Shown: positions 1 to 6,890 of the stretch, in pieces
How the letters are laid out: each line of letters begins with the position of its first letter
Numbering within the stretch: the stretch's first letter is position 1
Position numbers and translations under genes: made by a program
The notes under the pieces: generated by a model
The model's database searches: none
Seen by the model: the letters and a program-made list of their open reading frames with translations, nothing else
Told to the model about the DNA's origin: nothing
Origin: an uncultured Chloroflexota bacterium
GTDB taxonomy: Bacteria; Chloroflexota; Anaerolineae; Caldilineales; Caldilineaceae
Assembly (NCBI GenBank): GCA_903858085.1
Contig: CAIOHJ010000035.1
Coordinates: forward strand, 1 to 16,931
DNA: 16,931 nucleotides
Reading direction: 5' to 3'

Positions 1-133
1 CATCCAGGAAAGCGATATCTTTTTGCAACGGCTGCTGGCCATCGAAAGCCTGCGCATCGTCCAGGAGCCCCAGCTGAGCTACAGCGAGCTTTCCAACGGC
101 TACGAACTGCGTCGCTTTTTGGTGGCCTGTTAG
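1..133 (+). CDS. 3' end of unidentified gene (partial)
   Basis: An open frame enters from the left edge, in frame from base 2, and ends at TAG 131-133. It gives 43 C-terminal residues rich in Leu, Glu and Arg, finishing in RRFLVAC. I do not recognise the family from this fragment and there is no membrane segment or metal motif in it. Its stop overlaps the stop of moeA on the other strand: TTAG at 130-133 carries TAG on the plus strand and TAA on the minus strand. The frame is judged real because it runs to this exact junction in a region where the minus-strand gene has just ended. Confidence 0.5.
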   Translation, partial: IQESDIFLQRLLAIESLRIVQEPQLSYSELSNGYELRRFLVAC

Positions 134-1386
134 CGTCCGGGAGGGCCCCCTCTCCCTCCATACAGCGCCACAGTGACCCACTCGCCAGCCTGGATCCCGG
201 TGGAATCCAGGCTGATCTGAAAGACGCCTTCGGCGTTGACGAGGGTGTAGATGAGATTGGAGCGGCCCAGGACCGGCACAGCCCACCATTCTCCTGCGCG
301 CTGCTCCAGACGCACCTGGACAAAATCGACCCGTCCAGTGTCCGAGGCAATGTTGCGGGCCACCCGGGCCTGGACAGTGCTCGGCCGCGGCCGATCAGCC
401 CCCAACAAAGCAGAGAGCGCAGGAAGGACGAAAAGGTCAAAAATGACCATCGCCGAGACCGGATTGCCGGGCAGGCCGAAGACTGCCTTGCCGTCGCACA
501 CTGCCAGCAGGGTCGGCTTGCCCGGCTTGACGCTGACCCCGTGCACCAGCACGCCGGGCTTCCCCAGCTCGTCGATCACAGCGGCCGTCATATCTCGATA
601 GCTGACCGAACTGCCCGCAGAAAAGACGACCAGATCGCACTCCTGCCAGGCCCGTCGGGCGGCGCGCGCCAGGGTCTCCCGGTGGTCCGGAAAAATTCCA
701 TAACAGACCGCCCGCCCGCCCGCTTCCGTAGCCAGCGCGGCCAGGGTATACGAGTTGACATCGCGCACCTGTCCGGGGCGGAGCGGCTGGTGCGGCGGCA
801 CGACTTCGTCGCCGGTCGACAAAATCCCCACCACCGGCGCCACCGCCGCGCCAATCTCGGTGATTCCCAAAGCCAGCAACCCCCCGATGTCCTGCGCCCG
901 CAGCCGGTGTCCTGGCGCCAACACGGCTTCTCCCCGGCGGATATCCTCGCCGATCTGCACAACCCCCTGCCCTTCGGCGACAGGTTGAAACACTTCGACG
1001 GCAGAGATGCCCGCCTGCTGGGTGGTTTCGATCATCACGACAGCGTCTGCGCCGGGCGGGAGCATGCCCCCTGTATGCACCAGCGCAGCCTCCCCCGGCC
1101 CAATCGCAAAACCCGCTGCCTCTCCCATCGGCACCTCGCCAGCGACCTTCAGGAAGGCAGGCAGCCCTGGGGTTGCACCGTAGGTGTCGAGAGCGGCCAC
1201 TGCGTAGCCATCGACGGTGGCCCGTTTGAAGTCGGGCAGATCCTGGGGAGATTGGAGCGGTTCAGCCAGGACACGTCCCAGCGCAGCAGTGGTCGCAATT
1301 CGCTCGCTGCGAACCTGCGGGTGAAACTGCTCGGCAAAGATCGCCCAGGCGGCAGAGGGTGTCTGTACGGTAAAAAGCTCGGTCAC
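130..1386 (-). CDS. moeA: Molybdopterin molybdenumtransferase (MoeA)
   Basis: MoeA inserts molybdate into adenylylated molybdopterin, a late cytoplasmic step of molybdenum cofactor synthesis. The 418-residue product has the usual family length. Visible motifs are DGYA (59-62), TGGMLPPGAD (105-114), STGDE (190-194), the nucleotide-binding MoCF-domain loop SAGSSVSYRD (256-265) and GLPGNPVSA (304-312). The loop departs from the common SGGVSVG form but resembles the SAGSS variant known in part of the family. The start is taken as GTG at 1384-1386, which overlaps the TGA of the upstream mobA-like gene as GTGA, with GAGGAG just before it; this implies translational coupling. A longer frame upstream exists but lies inside mobA. 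It is the last gene of the maoC-cas4-mobA-moeA operon. Two hydroxylase modules that need the cofactor lie within 16 kb. Function is confident; specificity for Mo over W is not shown. Confidence 0.93.
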   Translation of the reverse strand: MTELFTVQTPSAAWAIFAEQFHPQVRSERIATTAALGRVLAEPLQSPQDLPDFKRATVDGYAVAALDTYGATPGLPAFLKVAGEVPMGEAAGFAIGPGEAALVHTGGMLPPGADAVVMIETTQQAGISAVEVFQPVAEGQGVVQIGEDIRRGEAVLAPGHRLRAQDIGGLLALGITEIGAAVAPVVGILSTGDEVVPPHQPLRPGQVRDVNSYTLAALATEAGGRAVCYGIFPDHRETLARAARRAWQECDLVVFSAGSSVSYRDMTAAVIDELGKPGVLVHGVSVKPGKPTLLAVCDGKAVFGLPGNPVSAMVIFDLFVLPALSALLGADRPRPSTVQARVARNIASDTGRVDFVQVRLEQRAGEWWAVPVLGRSNLIYTLVNAEGVFQISLDSTGIQAGEWVTVALYGGRGGPPGR

Positions 1387-2030
1387 AGTTCCATCTCCTC
1401 GGCAAGCAGCTGGAGGGCGCGCTGCCATTCCTCCGGCGTATTGGCGTTGAAAAACGAACGCAGGTCAGGGTCGACCGCACGCAGCGCCTCCTCCTCGACA
1501 AAACAGGTTCGCACATCCGCCATAAAGCTGACCACCCGCCGCTCTCCCCGAGCCAGCCGGGCAACGATCGCCGGGAGGCAGCGCCGGTGATAGAGCGCGT
1601 GCAGCGGTTCCGGGTAGCCGCCGATCCGTGGGACCACGGCATCCCAGCCTCCCTCGGCAGCCCGTTGGAGGAGCAGTGCGCACACCTGCGGGCTGACCAG
1701 CGGCAGGTCGCAGGCGACCACCAGCGCCCAGCCAGCCACCTGCTGCAACCCAGTGGCGATCCCCCCCAGGGTCCCTGTTCCTGGCCAGCTGTCCGCGACA
1801 AAGCGGGTCTGCGCTGACAACCCAGCCTGTGCCGCCAACGTTGCATCGTTGGCAACGACGATCTGCTGCACCGGCAGCAGGCAGGCCAGCCGCTCTGCCA
1901 CCAAGGCCACCAGCGGGGTCCCCCCTGGGGGAACTGGCAGCAGCGCCTTGGGACGCCCCATACGCCGGCTCTCTCCGCCGGCATTGATCACCAGATCCAG
2001 AGAAATTGTGGAATCCATCGCTCCAGCCAT
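1383..2030 (-). CDS. mobA: MobA/MocA-like molybdenum cofactor nucleotidyltransferase
   Basis: This 215-residue nucleotidyltransferase would attach GMP (MobA) or CMP (MocA) to molybdenum cofactor. The N-terminal NTP-binding loop reads NAGGESRRMGRPKALL (16-31), matching the AGGxSxRMGxxK pattern, and CDLPLV (107-112) supplies the metal-binding Asp. The GRPK form is closer to what I associate with MocA than the GxDK of classical MobA, so the nucleotide is uncertain; xanthine dehydrogenase-family enzymes like those nearby often carry the cytosine form. The start is ATG 2028-2030, 31 bases after the cas4-like stop, with a weak G-rich ribosome site; ATG 2016-2018 is an alternative. The stop overlaps the moeA GTG start by four bases. 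The family is confident; MobA versus MocA is open. Confidence 0.85.
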   Translation of the reverse strand: MAGAMDSTISLDLVINAGGESRRMGRPKALLPVPPGGTPLVALVAERLACLLPVQQIVVANDATLAAQAGLSAQTRFVADSWPGTGTLGGIATGLQQVAGWALVVACDLPLVSPQVCALLLQRAAEGGWDAVVPRIGGYPEPLHALYHRRCLPAIVARLARGERRVVSFMADVRTCFVEEEALRAVDPDLRSFFNANTPEEWQRALQLLAEEMEL

Positions 2031-2061
2031 TACAGCTTGTCCCACACCCCGTGGCAACGAC

Positions 2062-2589
2062 CTACAAAGCCTGGTCTCCGCAGGCCTGGCGGTACCCACA
2101 GTGCCGGCAACGGGCCGGCTCCTGGTGGCTGCGCGCCAGATCGTGTGCCCGCCGGGCTGCCCGCAGCTGGTCGGCAGCCGCAAGCACAGCCTGGCGCAGA
2201 TCGGCGGTGAACGGAATTTCAAAAGTACGGTCTGCATAGCGCAGAATGCCGCAGGCGGGGGCAACCCCGTAGAGATCTTCGACGATCAGACAGTAGGTGG
2301 CCAGCTGCAGCAGGTGGCCGGGCGCAGGTTCAGCAGGGGCCCGGCTGCTTTTGACCTCGACCGGTACCATCGTCTGCCGGCCGGCCCGCCGAACCTTTAT
2401 CAGGTAATCCGGTTTGCCGACCAGCCCATACCGACGGCTGAGCAGCGGCTGGGCGACCTCCTCTTCAGCCCCTGTGTCGCTGTAGAGCCACTGCCCAGCT
2501 GGCAACCCGGCTGCATGCAGCTGGCTGCGCCCCCACAGCCAGAGGGCCAGCCCCGCCGCCACCAGCAGAGCGCACAGCAGCTCTGTCAT
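2062..2589 (-). CDS. Membrane-anchored Cas4/RecB-like PD-(D/E)XK nuclease
   Basis: A 175-residue protein with a single N-terminal hydrophobic helix (about residues 3-20) followed by a Cas4/Dna2-type exonuclease domain. Catalytic signatures are GKPDYL (Asp61), VPVEVKSS (Glu78, Lys80) and QLATY (Gln95, Tyr99), the motif II, III and QxxxY set of the RecB/Cas4 superfamily. The C terminus carries CRHCGYRQAC (Cys161, 164, 170), which resembles three of the four Fe-S cluster ligands of Cas4; the usual N-terminal Cys is not seen in its expected place, only Cys6 in the helix and Cys100 and Cys113 in the core. Start ATG 2587-2589 has GGAG eight bases upstream. It sits 36 bases after the maoC-like gene and 31 before mobA, clearly in the operon. 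No CRISPR array or cas1/cas2 is near, so a role in spacer acquisition is unlikely; the real role is unknown. Confidence 0.82.
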   Translation of the reverse strand: MTELLCALLVAAGLALWLWGRSQLHAAGLPAGQWLYSDTGAEEEVAQPLLSRRYGLVGKPDYLIKVRRAGRQTMVPVEVKSSRAPAEPAPGHLLQLATYCLIVEDLYGVAPACGILRYADRTFEIPFTADLRQAVLAAADQLRAARRAHDLARSHQEPARCRHCGYRQACGDQAL

Positions 2590-2625
2590 CGCCTGCACTC
2601 CAGCAGATCGTACGGCGCTGCACAC

Positions 2626-3096
2626 CTACTTGGGTGCACTGCGACAGAGCACATCCCAGCTCCCCCGGTTGACCACTTCATTTTTTTGGTTGAACACTTC
2701 CATCTTGAGTGTGACCAGCCCGCCCCCCAGCCGAGGCATCGCCTTGGTATTTTCCACGGTCACGCGCACCCGGATCGTGTCGCCGGCAAAGACCGGTTCG
2801 GAAAATTTCCACTCCACCGAACGAAACGCCAGGATCGTGTCCTCCATAAAACCAAGCCGCACGGCCAGCCCGCTGGCGATGCTCAACACCAGCAGACCGT
2901 GCGCCACCCGCTGGCCGAACAGATGGCCGGCCGCATACTCGGCATCGGTATGAATCAGATTGTAGTCCCCAGACAAGCCTGCAAAGTTGACAATATCTGC
3001 CTCGGTGATGGTTCTCCCCACACTTTCGGTCTGGTCGCCGACGATAAATTCTTCAAAAAACAGCCCTTGTGGACGGGCCAGTCTGCCGCTGGTCAT
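2626..3096 (-). CDS. MaoC-family (R)-hydratase-like hot-dog protein
   Basis: A 156-residue single hot-dog domain of the MaoC dehydratase type. The hydratase signature GLSGDYNLIHTD (40-51) supplies the expected catalytic Asp44 and His49, and HGLLVLSIASGL (66-77) is the usual following helix. Family members hydrate enoyl-CoA thioesters; the acyl substrate here is not known. The start is ATG 3094-3096 with GGGGGGTG four bases upstream; an in-frame ATG at 3121-3123 lacks a ribosome site and lies close to the expected transcription start, so it is disfavoured. It is the first gene of the four-gene operon ending in moeA, and the link with cofactor genes is unexplained: it may reflect simple co-transcription. 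Confidence 0.85.
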   Translation of the reverse strand: MTSGRLARPQGLFFEEFIVGDQTESVGRTITEADIVNFAGLSGDYNLIHTDAEYAAGHLFGQRVAHGLLVLSIASGLAVRLGFMEDTILAFRSVEWKFSEPVFAGDTIRVRVTVENTKAMPRLGGGLVTLKMEVFNQKNEVVNRGSWDVLCRSAPK

Positions 3097-3167
3097 AGCA
3101 CCCCCCGGTTGATTGACGGACATCGAGCGGGTCGGCGCCGCCCGTACTGCGACCCCGCCCCCCTTCA

Positions 3168-3196
3168 ATCATACTGTGAAACGCCCAGCCTGCCAA
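3168..3196 (-). promoter_or_regulatory. Promoter of the maoC-cas4-mobA-moeA operon
   Basis: On the minus strand TTGGCA (3196-3191) is followed after exactly 17 bases by TATGAT (3173-3168), a near-consensus housekeeping promoter. It would start transcription near 3161 and give a leader of about 65 bases before the ATG at 3096. The -35 element overlaps a short direct repeat, AACCGGCA at 3195-3202 and again from 3204, which could be a regulator site, though it is short. Confidence 0.6.
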
Positions 3197-3359
3197 CCGG
3201 CACAACCGGCAGAGCGGTCTGGTACAGGTCGGCGCAGAGAGATCCACGAATTCATACAGCGCAATCCGCCGAAGTGTGGACTGCACATTCGAGCAGGTTG
3301 CGTCACATAAACGGGTGTCCTGTCGAGCGTTATTTGATAAATTTTCTCCGTCTGGCCAC
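3197..3359. other. Divergent intergenic region
   Basis: This forms the central part of the 361-base gap (3097-3457) between divergent start codons. Both ends of the gap carry promoters. The middle shows no convincing gene, RNA gene or strong hairpin. An AT-rich patch at 3331-3346 (TTGATA-like) is present, but no matching -10 was found downstream of it. Confidence 0.4.
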
Positions 3360-3388
3360 TTGACAGCATCCCCATTCCGTAGTGGAAT
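3360..3388 (+). promoter_or_regulatory. Promoter of the carbamoyltransferase gene
   Basis: A perfect TTGACA (3360-3365) is followed after 17 bases by TGGAAT (3383-3388), four of six matches to the -10 consensus. Transcription would begin near 3395 and give a leader of about 60 bases. The -10 lies inside the inverted repeat ATTCC/GGAAT (3374-3378, 3384-3388), and a second pair CCCATTC (3371-3377) and GAATGGG (3402-3408) brackets the presumed start, which suggests an operator. Binding by a regulator is inference. Confidence 0.5.
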
Positions 3389-3457
3389 TAAGTTTTGAAA
3401 CGAATGGGTGTGTCCTTATTTTTCCAATCCAGCGACAGAGCTAAGGAGAAATTGTCT

Positions 3458-4435
3458 ATGCAAACCGACCTGCGCGGGCGCGACTACATCAGCGACATGG
3501 ATTTCAGCAAGGAAGAGATCGATACCGTTCTCGACGTCGCCTTCAAACTCAAACGAGACCGCGCCCTGGGCATCCCGCACCCACTGCTGCGCGACAAGAC
3601 GCTGGCGTTGCTCTTTTTCTTCAGCAGCACGCGCACCCGCTCCAGCTTTGAGGTCGGCATGGCCCAGCTTGGGGGCCACGCCGCGTTCATCGACTCCGAC
3701 ACAACCCAGATCAGCCACGGCGACACCGCAAAGGAGATCGGCGAGATCTACGGCCGCTATTACGATGGCATCGCCATTCGTCAGTGTGACTGGGGAATCG
3801 GCAACCAGTACATCAACGCTGTGGCCAAGGCCAGCCGAGTGCCGGTTCTCAACATGCAGTGCGACGTCTACCATCCCTTCCAGATTCTGGCCGACCTGAT
3901 GACCCTGATCGAGAAGGTCGGCGACCCGCGCGGCAAGACCATCAACGTCAGCTGGGCCTATGCCAGCAGCTACCAGAAGCCGATCTCGGTGCCACAGAGC
4001 CTGATTTTGCAGATGACCCGCTTTGGGATGAACGTCCGCCTCACCCATCCGCCAGAATACAAATTGATGCCCGACATCGTGCAGCAGGCCACCGACAACG
4101 TGCGCAGACATGGCGGCAGCTTTGAAATTCTCGACGACTTCGACGCTGGCTTCAAAGGGGCCGACATTGTCTACCCGAAGAGCTGGGGCGCGCTGCTGAC
4201 GACGTCGGACAACGCAGCCAGCGCGGCCATCGGGCGCAAGTACACCCACTGGATCACGGACGAACGGCGCATGGCGCTGGCCAATCCCAACGCGATCTAT
4301 ATGCACTGTCTGCCCGCCGACCGCAACATCGAGGTCACCGACGGCGTCATCGATGGCCCCCAGTCTGTGGTCTACGACGAGGCTGAAAACCGGATGCACG
4401 CGCAAAAGGCTGTGATGGCGCTGACCATGCGCTAA
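3458..4435 (+). CDS. ygeW: YgeW-type (knotted) carbamoyltransferase
   Basis: A 325-residue member of the aspartate/ornithine carbamoyltransferase family. Carbamoyl-phosphate motif STRTR is at 57-61, HPFQ at 139-142 and HCLP at 283-286. In place of the ornithine SMG loop of ordinary ArgF it has ADIVYPKSWG (235-244), which I associate with the knotted YgeW and N-acetylornithine-type branch. The C-terminal DEAENRMHAQKA (307-318) also fits that branch. YgeW enzymes have no settled substrate; in E. coli the gene lies in a locus with molybdenum hydroxylase genes. The start ATG 3458-3460 has AAGGAG (3443-3448) nine bases upstream; a frame extension to 3395 would begin at the presumed transcription start and is not chosen. 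It is a single-gene unit whose stop interlocks with that of the FAD/2Fe-2S gene. An acetylornithine carbamoyltransferase is the main alternative. Confidence 0.78.
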   Translation: MQTDLRGRDYISDMDFSKEEIDTVLDVAFKLKRDRALGIPHPLLRDKTLALLFFFSSTRTRSSFEVGMAQLGGHAAFIDSDTTQISHGDTAKEIGEIYGRYYDGIAIRQCDWGIGNQYINAVAKASRVPVLNMQCDVYHPFQILADLMTLIEKVGDPRGKTINVSWAYASSYQKPISVPQSLILQMTRFGMNVRLTHPPEYKLMPDIVQQATDNVRRHGGSFEILDDFDAGFKGADIVYPKSWGALLTTSDNAASAAIGRKYTHWITDERRMALANPNAIYMHCLPADRNIEVTDGVIDGPQSVVYDEAENRMHAQKAVMALTMR

Positions 4436-5901
4436 CGCCCAGCTGTCTCGCAGGGGCTGGGTTCAGCCCCTGCTCCCCCCCCGTCAGAGCTGCCGCCGGG
4501 GTTTCCCGCCCGCACCACAGCCTCGACAATTTGATGATAGCCGGTGCAGCGACAAAAATTGCCGGTCAATGCCTCGGCTGCCTCACGGACATCCGGGTGG
4601 GGCCGTTCTTCGAGCAGTTTGGCAGCACTCATCAGAAAACCGGGCGTACAATAGCCGCACTGTACACCGCCGCTTTGGATCAGGGCCTGCTGGAGCGGGT
4701 GCAGCTGCGCAGCCGTCCCCAACCCTTCGACCGTCATGACCCTGCTGCCCCAGGCCCGTTCGGCCGGCACCATGCACGCCATCACGGCCATCCCATCGAG
4801 TGACACGGTACAGGCCCCGCACTCTCCCTCGCTGCACCCTTCCTTGACACCCCAAAAACCGGCCGCGCGCAGGCTCGCCAGCAGGGGCATCGCCCCTGGC
4901 AGGCGAACGCTCCGGCCATTGACGCAGGCCTCTTCTGGCGGTAGCGCTGCATCCCCAGCAACTGGCCAGCTGCCGTCGGTGCTGCCCCAGAGCAGCACCG
5001 GGTGGTCGGGCCAGCCAGCCCGTTCCTGGCCAGCAGCGATCTGGTGCAGCGCGCGCGCTGTCAAGGTTTCCACCATCGCCCGGCGATAGGCGGCGCTGCT
5101 GCGAAGGTCATCGATCGGGGAGGCAGCCTCGACGGCAAGACGCGCGGCCGCAGCGATCGATGCTGGGGTGAGCAGCTGGCCGACCAGCGCAGCTTCGGCC
5201 GCGGCGGCACGCACCACGACGGGCGCAACTGCGCCCAGCGCGATCGCCGCACGCACGACGGGCGCCGCAGGGGAGGCCCGCTCGATCAGAACCGCCACGC
5301 TGACCACGCTGATGGCCTGTGCCTGACGCAACCCCAGCTTGATGAACAGCCCCGCCTGCTGCGGGCCCAACGCACGCACAGCCAGGCCGGTGACCAGCTC
5401 GTCCGGGGCCAGGTCTACGCGCCGAAAGCCGGTGAGAAATTCCGCCAGCGGCAGCGTACGCTCCCCACGCGCCAGGCTGCAGACCGTCACCTGGGCGTCG
5501 AGCGCCAGCAGCGGGACGATCGTGTCATTGGCCGGGCTGGCCGTCACCAGGTTGCCGACCAGCGTGGCCCGGTTGCGTATCTGGGGAGCCCCCACCTCCC
5601 AACAGGCACGTGCCAGCGGGAAAGCCCGCTCGACCACCAGCGGGCTGGCCACACACTGGTTGTGGGTGACCAGCGGGCCGATGTGGATCCAGCCAGCCCG
5701 CTCTTCGATCGTGGCCAGCCCTGGGATACGGGTGAGGTCGAGCAGACCTGGTGGCTCGCCGCTGTCGCTGCGGCGCACCCCACGTTCGATCTCCAGCAGC
5801 AGGTCAGTTGCCCCAGCCACCGCGCGGACGTTGTGGCCATCACGTGCCTTCCACGCCAATGCTTCGCCCAATGTTTCCGGTGAACGATAAAAAGCGTACA
5901 T
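4432..5901 (-). CDS. FAD / 2Fe-2S fusion subunit of a molybdenum hydroxylase
   Basis: A 489-residue fusion of two electron-transfer modules of the xanthine dehydrogenase family. Residues 1-290 form the FAD subunit, with AGATDLL (29-35) and IRNRATLVGNLVTASPAND (108-126). Residues about 325-466 form a full 2Fe-2S subunit: plant-type cluster ligands Cys356, 361, 364, 376, and the second cluster at CGYC (415-418) and CRC (450-452). The order FAD then Fe-S reverses that of fused xanthine dehydrogenases, where Fe-S comes first. The last 24 residues are low-complexity Gly/Ser. No catalytic molybdenum subunit adjoins it; the only one in the window, 13159-15399, already has its own FAD and Fe-S genes. 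It follows the small membrane protein by 14 bases in the dinB operon, starting at ATG 5899-5901, and its TAG overlaps the carbamoyltransferase stop. The substrate is unknown. Confidence 0.88.
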   Translation of the reverse strand: MYAFYRSPETLGEALAWKARDGHNVRAVAGATDLLLEIERGVRRSDSGEPPGLLDLTRIPGLATIEERAGWIHIGPLVTHNQCVASPLVVERAFPLARACWEVGAPQIRNRATLVGNLVTASPANDTIVPLLALDAQVTVCSLARGERTLPLAEFLTGFRRVDLAPDELVTGLAVRALGPQQAGLFIKLGLRQAQAISVVSVAVLIERASPAAPVVRAAIALGAVAPVVVRAAAAEAALVGQLLTPASIAAAARLAVEAASPIDDLRSSAAYRRAMVETLTARALHQIAAGQERAGWPDHPVLLWGSTDGSWPVAGDAALPPEEACVNGRSVRLPGAMPLLASLRAAGFWGVKEGCSEGECGACTVSLDGMAVMACMVPAERAWGSRVMTVEGLGTAAQLHPLQQALIQSGGVQCGYCTPGFLMSAAKLLEERPHPDVREAAEALTGNFCRCTGYHQIVEAVVRAGNPGGSSDGGGAGAEPSPCETAGR

Positions 5902-5915
5902 GGTTTGGATCCAGT

Positions 5916-6227
5916 TCAGACTTCCTCGTCCTCAGAACGGTAGATAAAGACTGTCACGCCCAACAGCAAGCCCAGCAGCAGGTTGGCCGCCGCCTCCAGC
6001 CAGCCCAGGCGCAGCAGCCGCCCCACCACAAAATGGCCGATCCCGATCCCGACGGCGCCGGCCACCACAACGGGGGGCAGCGGGGGCTCGGCCCCCGGCG
6101 TAAAATGGACCGCCTTCTGCATCTTGTCCAGCTGCTGGTTGACCTGTTGGCCGCTCCAACGCAGATAGAAGGGCACAGCCAACGCAGTGAGGGTGGTGCT
6201 GGTGGCCAGGCGCAGAAATAAACCCAT
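5916..6227 (-). CDS. Small hydrophobic membrane protein, unknown function
   Basis: A 103-residue protein that I do not recognise. A hydrophobic N-terminal segment (about 4-20) is followed by a polar stretch (25-47) with a proline cluster, then two hydrophobic segments (about 52-70 and 76-95) and an acidic tail, RSEDEEV. Two or three membrane passes are likely. The start ATG 6225-6227 lies three bases after the TAG of the dinB-like gene, with GAGG inside the end of that gene, which indicates coupled translation. It precedes the FAD/2Fe-2S fusion by 14 bases. Codon use and tight spacing support a real gene; no function is proposed. Confidence 0.65.
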   Translation of the reverse strand: MGLFLRLATSTTLTALAVPFYLRWSGQQVNQQLDKMQKAVHFTPGAEPPLPPVVVAGAVGIGIGHFVVGRLLRLGWLEAAANLLLGLLLGVTVFIYRSEDEEV

Positions 6228-6230
6228 CGT

Positions 6231-6728
6231 CTAACCTCGCAAAATTCGGGTGATCTGTTCCAGGTGCTGGACGTCGTGCAGGCCGACCTGCATCAGCGCG
6301 TCGTCCAGACTAAAACGGCCTCGCTCCGGGTGGGTGCCGGCCCGCTCCCACTGCTCAGCGGTCAGCGAGTTGAAAAATGTCCCAAATTCCGCGCGTGAAC
6401 TGCGCAGATCCGCCAGCACCACAGAAAGATCCTGCTCGTTGTACCGCCCATCGACCACCATCTGTTCGTGGTCGTAGGCGGCCAGCAGCGGCTCTGCCTC
6501 TGCCACGATCCGGCGGGCCCGCTCCAAAAAAATCCGGTCGAAGTCCCGCAGATGGCAGAGCACCTCCAATACCGTCCAGCCTGTGTCCCCGTCGTTCGGG
6601 TCGCGCAGCGTGGTCGCTGCACCCTGGCCGGCAGCTGCTGCCAGAAAGTCGACCAAAGCCAGCGTATCGCGCAGCAGTCTGATATGGCCCGCCCGTGCCC
6701 GGGCAACGTCGCAGTTGAGTCCCATCAT
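6231..6728 (-). CDS. DinB-like (DUF664-type) metal-binding four-helix protein
   Basis: A 165-residue protein of the DinB/YfiT superfamily. These form four-helix bundles with a three-His metal site, and several act as thiol-dependent transferases. The likely ligands are His59 in WTVLEVLCHLRDFD (51-64) and His151 and His155 in GLHDVQHLEQI (149-159), matching the HxxxHxxQI signature. The product begins MM; ATG 6726-6728 is used, with AGGAAGG just upstream, and the next ATG is equally possible. It is first in a unit with the small membrane protein and the FAD/2Fe-2S fusion. Despite the name there is no reason to assign a DNA-damage role. Confidence 0.82.
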   Translation of the reverse strand: MMGLNCDVARARAGHIRLLRDTLALVDFLAAAAGQGAATTLRDPNDGDTGWTVLEVLCHLRDFDRIFLERARRIVAEAEPLLAAYDHEQMVVDGRYNEQDLSVVLADLRSSRAEFGTFFNSLTAEQWERAGTHPERGRFSLDDALMQVGLHDVQHLEQITRILRG

Positions 6729-6760
6729 GCCCCTTCCTCTCCCAAAATTGCTCGAACCTT

Positions 6761-6766
6761 ATTGTA
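6761..6766 (-). promoter_or_regulatory. Possible -10 element for the dinB-like operon
   Basis: TACAAT on the minus strand stands about 33 bases before the start codon. The region at the -35 distance (around 6784-6789, TGGCCG) matches poorly, so this is a weak call. Confidence 0.3.
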
Positions 6767-6822
6767 CCTGAATCGGCACCGTTCGGCCAGATCCCAGCTC
6801 TGCGTAGAATTGGGCCGCCCCG

Positions 6823-6831
6823 TGATATAAT
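6823..6831 (+). promoter_or_regulatory. Extended -10 promoter of the DUF1624 gene
   Basis: TGA directly followed by a perfect TATAAT (6826-6831) forms an extended -10 element. No good -35 is seen 15-18 bases upstream, which is common for extended -10 promoters. Transcription would begin near 6838, giving a leader of about 53 bases before ATG 6891. Confidence 0.5.
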
Positions 6832-6890
6832 CCGGCCATTCCAATCTCTATCGGCCTCCCATGCCTGGCTGACAGCCAGAGGAGCGAGCA

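Noticed and set aside
2062..2589. Part of a CRISPR-Cas adaptation module
   Set aside because: No repeat-spacer array, cas1 or cas2 is in the window and the gene lies in an operon of cofactor genes.
1753..3363. Long plus-strand open frame opposite mobA, the cas4-like gene and the maoC-like gene
   Set aside because: It crosses three recognised minus-strand genes and the divergent promoter; no domain or ribosome site supports it.
3458..4435. Biosynthetic ornithine carbamoyltransferase ArgF
   Set aside because: The ornithine-binding SMG loop is replaced by YPKSWG, and no other arginine genes are near.
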